Assembly: GCA_033239005.1 (NCBI GenBank)
Contig: BSQZ01000021.1
Span: 8,052,016-8,116,015, forward strand
Direction: 5' to 3'
Length of the DNA: 64,000 nucleotides
Source: Lamellibrachia satsuma
Lineage: Eukaryota; Annelida; Polychaeta; Sabellida; Siboglinidae
Under the pieces are notes generated by a model, which was not told where the DNA came from, ran no database searches, and was given only the letters and a program-made list of their open reading frames with translations. Below, piece by piece: positions 11,177-20,317 of this stretch (the first letter of the stretch is position 1; every line of letters begins with the position of its first letter). A program made the position numbers and the translations under genes.

Positions 11177-12262
11177 TCAGTTCTTGGTACACTTTCACTG
11201 ATTATGATCCTTATGAGTTCATTTTAATTAACATACTTGTTATAGTTCATCCACAAAGTTGGTATAAAATGTCATTTATGTCTTATATTTTTTAGAAATA
11301 TTACTAATTATTGGTACTAAAAATGTGTTAATAAAAGAACAGAAATTATTTTGGAATGGGTTTATTTATAAAATTGTCATGTTTTATTGCACATCAAATT
11401 AAAATGAAATGTAGTCTATTATTTATAATTCACCCTATATTATTATGTTAGCAGTGTTTGATAGTTGTCAAAAGGTATGCAAGTATTCGTAGCATATAAT
11501 GATGAGATAGTGCAAGATGGCCATGTTAAAGAATAGTCGTTTCGGCCCACAGCCTGATTCGATAAAAAATAAAAGTTACCAACCAACTAGCTACTATCGT
11601 CAAAGTTGGGAAATGTTTATTACTTGATTAAGCAATGTTGACGATTCTATGACTATTACATATGATATCATAGTGATATTATGTGTTACATGTTTTATTT
11701 ATTACAGATAATATTATCTATTAAAATATTTTAGAGAATAATATTAATTGACTTTTAAAATCAAGGTTATCAATCGAACAGCTAGTACCGTCACAATTAA
11801 AACTGTTTTTGTATATGTGTTTATACTTTGGTATATTTTGTATTCTCTATGCACTAAAATGCTTTTATTGATTACCGGTTTAATTTAATGATTAAACCAA
11901 CTGACTTTTAAAGTCTTAAACTTGGTTTTGCCCCTTTGTCTGTATATATGTTTATGTTTAATATATAATTAGAAATAATTTAATTCTTAAAGCATCTGTA
12001 GATTAAAGCATCAAGATTCAAAAATGCTAAAAATGTAGCATTTCCCAGTTATAAAATGCAAGTCGCAAAAAGTCAAGTCGAAAATAACGAATGTAAGAAG
12101 GTCCACGCACCACACTATCCAGTTACGATAGTCGTTTCAGCACACGGAGCCCACTGGCACCAGTTACATACAGTTGATTCGGCCCATGCGAGCGAAAACA
12201 CTTCATAGTTCATTGGTTGCGAAAACGGTAGGTTTGACCCATGGGCCGAACCCGTTATGGAC

Positions 12263-12431
12263 GAATGCTAGACTACTCGGCCCATGGACAACTTGGCCTG
12301 GAACAACTCGGCCCAGTTCGAGACAGCTCGGCTCCGAATTTGAGACAACTCGGCCCAGGTGTCGAGACAGCTCGGCCCAAAGATAAATGATATGATGGCG
12401 GCTAAAAATAGGTTAGAGACAACTCGACCCC
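12263..12431 (+). repeat. Left terminal inverted repeat of the MULE-like transposon
   Basis: This is built from alternating sub-repeats GACAACTCGGCCCA and GACAGCTCGGC. It pairs with the reverse complement of 15690-15829, including ACTACTCGG near the tip, AGTTCGAGACAGCTCGGCTC inside, and AAATGATATGATGG. Weaker similarity continues to about 12431. This side has one extra sub-repeat compared with the right end. Confidence 0.8.
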
Positions 12432-14124
12432 GCATAGTTGCATAATTAAACAAACAGTTATCGTTATTGTTGATAAATATTAACTTTGAATCCAAATGTT
12501 ATATATATATATATATATATATTATTAAATTATTATTATTAATAAAATATTATTATGTCATTAATAAAGATGTAAAATGTTTCGTGTGTGTTTTCGTTTT
12601 GACTTTCTAGAGATCATTGAAGGTAAAGTTTTTTATCTTCGTATACAAGTGTGTAAATTAATTATAGAACTTACTCCATAATTATAGTACACCTATCAGC
12701 ACTTATATTACCCTAAAATTGTTACATTACCATGAAATGATGACACTGTCCTTTGATTTGTCATAGTAATTGGCGTCCTACTCTTGTATTGTGTTATTGA
12801 GTTATATATATATTTGAAGGCTATATTAATTGGCTTCGCTATTCCTGCTTTGTTTTACTGAGCAGATTGTTTCATGTAGTTTGCCCTTTGATTTGTGTGT
12901 GTTAGTAGTGTGCAGAGGCCTTAGTAATTGGCTTGATACTCTTGTATTGTTTCGTTGAGCAGGTCTTTTTGTTTGAATAACGGCATTGTACATGCATTGA
13001 AACAAAGCGTCCGACATCAGCAGTATTTAGCTGAAGTTGGCTTCCCTTTGACGACGAGAAGGTTTACCAAGGCTACGAACAAGTCGGCCTTGAATGCATT
13101 GAATAGAAGTTAGGAACTGAGCAGATCTTGCGTGATCCTCTGATTAACAAGAAATATAACACCTGTTTAAATTCCCCCATGTGATGTGGAAAATGGTTCA
13201 GGTTAATGTTTGGTTAAAAATTATTAGTTGTAAGCCATTTCAGTAGTATGCATTTGTTATGCTAAATTCGTAGTGAATCTGAACATGATCCTTATGTATT
13301 AGTCTACATAATATCTACCAAGTTTCATGCTTTTATCACCTAATGCACAATCATTAATCCACTAATATATGGTACATTATCAACAACGGAGTATAAAAGG
13401 TCAAATATGGATCCATATACATTTAATAAACTACATATGAAATAAACTACATATGAAATCATCCATAAACACGCTATGGATTGAAATATATAAACATACA
13501 CACGTGCTTTAGATGTAGTAGGATATATGTAAAACATTTAAAGAATTTTAAGTAAAGTTTACTCAGGTGTTTCATAGAAATAAAAAAACATATTATAGTG
13601 CGGGTTCTGTATGAGATGGGCATTGATTCAATCAATGGCCAATTGTAGACGGGCATGAGCCGCGAGACTTACAATTCCAGGTATGAGCTGCACGACATTG
13701 CTTTATGAAATGTATCGGTGTCATGAAATTAAATAATCCAATCAAATCTAGTTTATTGTAACTCTTTACAATGCATATTAATCACATGAATGTAATTCCT
13801 TTCTGTTAACGTCAACACAACGTAAAGAAAACAATAAGGGAAGAACATTGTATAATGTTATCTCATGATGTTGTTACACTGACATTTGTACAGAATGTTA
13901 TGCTTACTAATAACATTTAATATAGATATGCGACATGTATATGACATAACACATCATGTTTGACAATGTTGCTCATATTATGTAATATAGCTTTATGTAG
14001 AATGATGGTATATGCAGGTGCGGTAAACTGCCTGCTTATAGTCATGAGTAATATTTAATGCATGATACTTTGTCTGTCACGTGTGATCAACTAATTATAA
14101 TGATTCCGTATTTTCGCAGGAATG

Positions 14125-14879
14125 TGGAAGGGTCTCCGCTCAGTGTTCGATGGACAGATCAAGGGGTGTTGCTTCCACTGGAGCCAGGAGGTGTGGAGGA
14201 AAGCGCAGGAACTCAGGCTATGTCAATCGTATTCGAATGATGAAGGAACATACAAATTCATCAAGAAGGTAGGCCTACGCTAACCCATATACTTTACTAG
14301 TTTGGATTAACTTTGAAACACTTAGCAAAAATAACACTTATATTATATTTCATAGTTGACATGTTTCCTTTTTTTGTAAATGTTATACGTATTTCGTGTG
14401 TATCTGTTTTACAGGTATTCGCACTTCCTTTCCTGCCGGTTGAACACATTTCGGCAGCGTTCGTTGAATTAATGGCACAGATGACCACGTTCGTGCTAGT
14501 AGACCTGATGGATTACATTCAACACAACTGGTTATGCAGCCACGTGTGGACAACGGAATCCTGGTCGGTGTACAACCACAGTGTATGAACCAACAACAAT
14601 GTTGAGGGTTGGCATCATCGCATCAACCACCGCAGCAACGGTACAACCCCACCTTTTTATACGTAGGCGCCCTTGCTGTTCATGGAAGACCAACTCGTAC
14701 CAATAATTTTGCAATTCGTTTGCGAGAAGAAGCTCAAGCGCTACCAGTGAAAACGTTACCGATGGCTGCAAGGCAAAATCTCCGAGTTGTAGGTCAAGTA
14801 CGCAGCTAATTACATTTCGACGTCACAACTGCTCAAGTCATGTGGCAATGTGTATGCACCCACCCTATCAAATAACTAA
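14125..14879 (+). pseudogene. MULE-type transposase C-terminal remnant with an intron
   Basis: The first segment, 14125-14268, reads WKGLRSVFDGQIKGCCFHW, then EVWRKAQELRLCQSYSNDEG. This is the region that follows the last acidic residue in MULE transposases. It ends AAG|GTAGGC. After an intron, 14415 onward (acceptor TTTTACAG) reads VFALPFLPVEHISAAFVELM, then VWTTESWSVYNHS, and after a stop TNNNVEGWHHRINHRSNG. In-frame stops lie at 14586, 14664, 14748 and 14790, and the frame then runs on to a TAA at 14877. Two of the stops are TGA and fit CGA decay at CpG. The upstream catalytic exons are not found. In animal genomes this module often accompanies FLYWCH zinc fingers; none is visible here. 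Confidence 0.75.
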
Positions 14880-15689
14880 GTAGTTGAGAGATATGTGTGC
14901 AAAGCATTATCAGTATTCTTCAGAAATGTCATAAGAACTTTATGATACCAGCCGTCATAATTTTTTCATTTGTATATGTTTTCATTATTATATGTCTTCA
15001 TAGGAGATGTTATATATTGTCTTCACTCTATATTCTACATATGTAAATAAATATATCCCGTTCCATAAATGTCACTAACTCATGATAAGTCAATAAACAA
15101 GGTAAAGAGGAAAGCACCAACATAATCCATACGTAATGTATAATAAATACTATGTACATGTCATGTGTGTGAACATGTAAGTGTGTGCATATGAATAATA
15201 TATTGACCTCCTTTACCACTTTTATTTTTTATAATTCATTCAGATCTTTAGAAATTGGAATGAGCTAGTTACAATAAAAAGTATTTTCCAGTTTAATAGC
15301 TGAATAATAATACATTATTTTTATTATGTTTAATAGAAGTTCCAGTCATACCGCTAGAAAATTATTTGCATAAACTAGCAGGCAGAATCTGGTAAAAATA
15401 TGAATTCCGAGAAAAAAAGCCGGATTATCGCACGTGTGGAAACCTGTCCCATTACCGTAGCCATGGCTACTCCCTACGTTGGCAGTGCACCGACAGTCGT
15501 GTCTAATTACATTCTCATAGCAAATATAAAATGTACTTTCACAAAGCCATGCAATAGTTGTCATATGTCATAATTAAAAAAAGATATGTGTAGTGATGTC
15601 AGTTTGTAATTCAAACTACGGCACGAAAACATTTCACTTCCCCGTTTTCATCCACGTTAACACAGTATAATTGATTTGGTAATTTACCA

Positions 15690-15829
15690 CTGGGCTGACC
15701 TATCTCTAACTAAGTCTAAGCACCATCATATCATTTATCATTGAGCCTGGGCTGAGTTGTCTCAAAATCGGAGCCGAGCTGTCTCGAACTAGGCCGAGTT
15801 GTCTGTGGACCGAGTAGTCCGAGCACCGG
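15690..15829 (-). repeat. Right terminal inverted repeat of the MULE-like transposon
   Basis: The reverse complement reads GGACTACTCGG, then AGTTCGAGACAGCTCGGCTC and GAGACAACTCAGCCCAGG, and matches the left TIR starting at 12263. It is followed by the direct repeat GTTATGGAC. Confidence 0.8.
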
Positions 15830-15856
15830 CGTTATGGACCAAAACATTTGATGCCC

Positions 15857-16255
15857 AACTAGAGTACATGAGGCAACGTGACAGTGTAGATTGGATATCA
15901 GGAAGTACTCGTTCTCACAGAGTCAGAGGACAATAAATGAACGGAACAAATTATTTACATATCTCAGGAGGGCGGAATCACAGTCAGAATGCACCTCTGC
16001 CTGAATGCACCAATCGCAGGGCCAATGGCAATGACAATGTGACTTGTCACTTGGTCTTGGGCCTTGGCACTGTTGGTCGGAATGCCCCATTTCGGTGGTA
16101 TTGAACAATAAATTAATGGAACAAATTATCTACAGATTGTGTAAATGCTAGCAGCATGAATTAAAAAAGATAAATATATCAGAAGCGCATGTTACACAAA
16201 TGAAACATGTTGGACTCTCGATAAGCCAATGGCTACCCTGATTATCGCCCACACA
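15857..16255 (+). mobile_element. 3' segment of the split CR1-like retrotransposon
   Basis: ACATGAGGCAAC and GTGTAGATTGGATATCAGGA continue the copy that stops at 11046. The tail CAAATTATCTACAGATTGTG...CTCTCGATAAGCCAATGGCT follows at 16108-16234. A segment of about 110 bp at 15977-16085 interrupts it, and part of the tail is duplicated around it. Confidence 0.7.
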
Positions 16256-16439
16256 CTACACAAATGCACAAACATACCTCGTCCAGAAGGCTGAATAAAC
16301 GCTTCGAGATAAGAATAATTACATACTGTGAATGATATCTACTTCATTAAATCTGATATACGTAGTTTCAATTAATTTAAGTTACCGTTTTCATGTTTGT
16401 AAAATAAACACAAGGTAAGCCTATATCCAGAAAACGATT

Positions 16440-16610
16440 TAATAAACGGACGGGGCCATTCGCAGAGCCCCCCCAGGCTAGACTCGTCGATTTGGCTATT
16501 CGCAGAGCCCAGCTCTCCGAATTAGCGCTGGCCTTATTTCCAGAGCCCACCCCTGCGAATAGCCCCAAAACTCCGTTTTGGCTAGGTCGACTCTGCACAT
16601 TAACACTGGC
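16440..16610. repeat. Short element with inverted GGCTATTCGCAG motifs
   Basis: GGCTATTCGCAGAGCCC at about 16494 is inverted as CCCTGCGAATAGCCCC at about 16552, and a related CCATTCGCAGAGCCCCC lies at about 16457. The GC-rich palindromic block stands out from its surroundings. It is possibly a MITE; the class is unknown. Confidence 0.4.
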
Positions 16611-16614
16611 ATTA

Positions 16615-17520
16615 TCTGCATTTATCAAGTTATGAGGCATTATGGTTTACCTACAAAATTTGTAACCCTAATAAAGAACATGTACGAAGGTTTCACTGGT
16701 CATGTCATCTTTAATGGACAAGTTTCAGAAGGCTTCCAGATTGGAACTGGAGTACGACAGGGCTGCTAGCTATCTCCACTGCTCTTTCTGATAGTCATAG
16801 ACTGGACAATGAAAAGATCCACAGAACACCATCGTACTGGGATCCAGTGAAACTTGTTCTCACAACTAGAAGACTTGGATTTTGCAGATGATCTAGCACT
16901 ACTCTCAGAAACCCATAAACACATGCAACAAAAAACAGAAAGGCTTCAAGAAAAAAGCAGCCAACTGGGTCTTAAGATCAATGTGGGAAAGACAAAGGTG
17001 ATGAAAGTCAACAGCAGATCCTCCGAACCCATCTCACTAGAAAGTGGTATTGTTGAGGAAGTACAAGACTTCATCTACCTCGGGAGCAACATCAGTACAA
17101 ATGGTGGAGCTGACAAAGATGTGGAGCTACGCATCAATAAAGATCGCCATGCCTTCAGAACCCTACACCCTGTATGGCTATCTTCCAACTATCCATAAAC
17201 ACTAAGATCCGCATTTTCAACACCAACGTTAAACCAGTTCTTCTCTATGGCTGTGAAACGTGGAAAACTACTCAGTCTCTCAACAACAAACTCCAAGTCT
17301 TCATCAACAGTCGCCTCCGATAAATCCTTAAGGTATGGTGGCCTAACAAAATATCAAGTAAAGAGCTCTGGAAGAAAACCAAACAGGAAGAAATAAGCAC
17401 TACAATCAAGAGGAGAAAATGGAGCTGGATTGGCCACACACTCAGAAAAGACCCAACAAATACAACCAAACAAGCACTGGACTATAACCCACAAGGAAAG
17501 AGAAGACAAGGAAGGCCAAA
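16615..17520 (+). pseudogene. RTE-like reverse transcriptase remnant
   Basis: The reading order is RT motif MYEGFTGHVIFNGQVSEGF, then GTGVRQGC, LDFADDLALLSETHKHMQQ, LGLKINVGKTKVMKVNS, YLGSNIST, FNTNVKPVLLYGCETW, RKWSWIGHTLRKDP and GKRRQGRP. This is the C-terminal half of the endonuclease/RT polyprotein seen in animal RTE-like elements. A stop follows RQGC and at least one frameshift lies near 17195. The element has no 5' part here and ends where another retroelement begins. Confidence 0.8.
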
Positions 17521-18300
17521 ACTTGAGTACTCTTCACCCATATGGAATCCCCACACCTTTTCACAAGTTAAAAGCCTTGAAAGAGTGCAACACTCTGCTG
17601 TCAGATTTGTTAAAAATGATTACAGATGGAACACAAATCCAGCAGATCTAATTACTGCCCTTGGATGGCCAACCCTCAAACGAAGGCGCATTATCAAACA
17701 AGCCACTACCTTCTACAAAATTCTAAACAACATTATTGAGATCACCCCCCCTCCAGGCCTACTAACTCGTTCTCGAACCGGTGGACAATATATAGCCCCC
17801 CAAGTGTCGTATAAATGCAATGGTCTTTTCATTTTATCCCAGAGCCATTCGCATATGGAATATGATTCCACCAAAAATTATCAATATAAAAAACCCAAAA
17901 TCATTTCAAGAAGCTATTATGGAACTCCCTTTCACCACACCTCCTCACATAAACTGCCTTTAAAACACAGTACTCAGTGTAAACTTATCCATGGTGTGGG
18001 TATGGAGACTGTCTATGTGTGCATGTAGCAAGGCAGCGACAGTATCCATACACACAACCAACCTATTAAAAATTTTCGTTAAACATCCTATACATAAAAT
18101 AAATAAAACTATCAGATAAAAACCATTTCAGCAACATTAATGATACTAGTCTTTTAATTGAATGTACCACCCACAGCGCATGTGCACAGTCCACCACAAA
18201 CTCCTGCGTTAGCCCAAATTTGGGCTGTTTGGAGTAAACCACTTGAGACTTGAGACTTGAGATGAATAGGTGCATGTCACTTTCATGCAATGTATATAAT
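17521..18300 (+). pseudogene. C-terminus and tail of a second, different non-LTR retrotransposon
   Basis: The frame SSPIWNPHTFSQVKSLERVQ, AVRFVKNDYRWNT and LGWPTLKRRRIIKQAT is the usual end of a CR1/L2-type polyprotein after the RT domain. A frameshift near 17830 moves RAIRIWNMIPPKI to another frame. The 3' region has a GCGCATGTGCAC stretch and ends with a small ACTTGAG repeat near 18240. It joins the RTE fragment without a visible gap. Confidence 0.7.
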
Positions 18301-18337
18301 GTTTGTTACAATATACGTTATTTTTTAACATTTTAAT

Positions 18338-18607
18338 AGCCCATTTATAATAGGACTTGTAATATGGAAGTGCATGCATGAATATGTAGGTAGATATTGG
18401 GCATAAGGATAATGATGTTTTTTATTATGGACATGTCAATGGTATTAATAATTAATTCGAAGAACCCAGCTGCAAATTTAATTATATGTTACATGCATTT
18501 TCAGAGCCCATTTATAATATTTATATATTTTCATATATAACATAATAAAACAAAATCGATAAAGAAACTCATAGCCCATTTATAATTGGATTTACAATAT
18601 GGAAGTG
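18338..18607 (+). repeat. Repeated GCCCATTTATAAT motif
   Basis: GCCCATTTATAATAGGACTT at 18340 recurs as GCCCATTTATAATTGGATTT at 18574, both followed by an AATATGGAAGTG block. A shorter copy starts at about 18507. This lies at the 5' edge of the next CR1 copy and may mark an insertion duplication. Confidence 0.5.
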
Positions 18608-19862
18608 TAGCGACCATTTCTGTGACTCCAGAAATGGTTGCTAAGAAAATAAAGGTAATGAAAGATAATAAATCACCAGGAGTAGATGGAATTCCTCCAA
18701 AACTACTTATGGAAACAGCAGAACAAGTCAGTGTACCACTTGTAAGAGGGTTCAACTTATCAATAAAGAGGGAGTTGATCCCTTTTAATGGAAAGAAGCA
18801 AACATCATACCATTATTTAAAAAGATTTAAAAAAATAAGTAAGAGAATTACAGACGAGTGAATTTAATGTCAGTGATTTATTAAATTCATTTCAACACGG
18901 ATTCCTAAAAGCGAGGTCATGCTTAACAAATATGTTATGTTTTTTGGAAGAAATCACTAAGTGGATTGACGAGGGATCACCAATAGATATTATCTTTGAC
19001 ACATAAAAAATAACTACTTAAATTAAAAGCCCATGGTATCGGGGATGGCTTAATTGACTGGATAGAACAAAGGCTGACTGACAGAAGACTGCGTGTAGAT
19101 GGAGAAGTTTCAAACTGGAAATCAGCTTTGAGTGGGGTACCACAAGGATCAGTATTAGGACCATTGTTATTCTTAATATATATCAATGAATTGGACAATA
19201 ATATAACAAGTAACATACTCAAATTTGCAGATGATACAAAAGTGTTTAGAAATGTTAACACTGATGGTGTAAACAACATTTATAAAACTATCTAGACAGA
19301 TTAGTGAAATGATCTGAAAAATGGCAGATGTTGTTCAATTTTGGGAAATGCAAATACCTACCTACATACAGGAACTTGGATGTAAACTATAAAATGGGAG
19401 ATATACTGTTCTGGGTACTACTATAAAAGAAAAGAACTTAGGAGTAACACTAAGTGCTGATATGAAAGTTTCAGGGCAGTGTGGTATTGCAGCTTCAAAG
19501 GGTAATAAAAATTAATTCTTGGGTTGATTAGGAGAAACATAACTTACAAGGATAAAAAGCTAATTATACCTCTGTATAAAACAATAGTTAGACCACATCT
19601 AGAATACTGTATACAAGCGTGAAGACCATATCGTAAGAAGGATATAGATACACTATAGATACAGTAAATTAATGGAACAAATTATCTACGGATTGTATAA
19701 CTGCTAGCAGCGTGGATATGTTTAAAAACAAGGACACATATCTCAGGAGGGCGGGTTACATATAGACGAACACTGATGGACTCTCGATAAGCCAATGGCT
19801 TCCTTGTCCACTTACCATCTGGGTCTTTGGCTTGGATGGAAAATCTGTTAAATCTTGTATGC
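18605..19862 (+). mobile_element. CR1-like retrotransposon copy B, decayed, with 3' end
   Basis: Translated pieces give VAKKIKVMKDNKSPGVDGIP, FQHGFLKA, ALSGVPQGSVLGPLLFLIYI, LKFADDTKVFRNVNTDG, KDLGVTISA-type and IVRPHLEYCIQA blocks in changing frames with stops. The tail at 19665-19860 has CAAATTATCTACGGATTGTA, ATCTCAGGAGGGCGGGTTAC, CTCTCGATAAGCCAATGGCT and ends GTTAAATCTTGTATGC. This is the most complete copy in the window and useful as an internal reference for the other fragments. Confidence 0.85.
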
Positions 19863-20159
19863 ATGAGTAGGCAGATAATAGATATTACTTCAATGTAATC
19901 TTACATATACATTACGTTTATGTAAGGAGAGAGTATATGCCCCATGTGGTCATCCTTAATGTGCAAACGTTGCCCCTTTATAAAAGGAAGTACAAGGAAG
20001 AACGCAAGTTTGTCACACCAGTTTGCATATTGCTAAATCGGAAGTATTTGCAAAACTTTTAGACATTTGCAATACCTGGTACAATACTGATAGCAATTGT
20101 AATATTTTTAAAATGAGAAGTAGTTGCTAGATAAACTTATATTGCTTCAGTCCACTTGA

Positions 20160-20317
20160 CCATCATACAATATAGTTATTGCATTAATTTTCCATACACG
20201 TGATCACACATTTTCCAATATTATTTAATTATTTTCTATTATTGCAAACGAGATGTTAGCGTTCAAAATAATACACGCTTGCAACACCCTCCATCTATAC
20301 TATTTACATTCTCCGTT
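20160..20317 (+). promoter_or_regulatory. Presumed RABL3 promoter with an E-box
   Basis: The 160 bp before the RABL3 start are A+T-rich without a TATA box at an obvious place. A CACGTG E-box lies at 20197-20202, within ACACGTGATCAC. In human this promoter region is shared with GTF2E1. Whether it is bidirectional here is inference only. Confidence 0.3.

Larger units (their letters stand above)
12263..15829 (+). mobile_element. MULE-like DNA transposon with long sub-repeated TIRs
   Basis: The element is bounded by inverted repeats of roughly 110-170 bp and flanked by a direct repeat GTTATGGAC at 12254-12262 and 15831-15839. Nine base pairs is the usual Mutator/MULE target duplication. Inside, on the same strand, lies a decayed transposase-type gene (14125-14879). 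The rest (12440-14120 and 14880-15690) shows no recognisable coding frame, so the upstream DDE exons are lost or too decayed to read. The class assignment is inferred from the transposase remnant, TIR style and duplication length. Confidence 0.7.
11049..15856. mobile_element. 4.8-kb insertion splitting the CR1 relic
   Basis: The CR1 sequence stops at AACTAGAAC (11040-11048) and resumes at AACTAGAGT (15857-15865), where intact copies read continuously. The two flanks look like a decayed 7-9 bp target duplication. The outer parts of the insert (11049-12262 and 15839-15856) contain recurrent TCGGCCCA-type motifs (about 11541 and 12177). A short inverted match links GGTTCAGCCCATG at about 11051 with CATGGGCCGAACC at about 12240. 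No coding frame is seen in the outer part. A second transposon, 12263-15829, sits inside it. Confidence 0.55.

Noticed and set aside
14058..14240. 60-codon plus-strand frame over the transposase remnant
   Set aside because: It is in the wrong frame. The MULE-like reading is in the frame of 14125 and continues across an intron.
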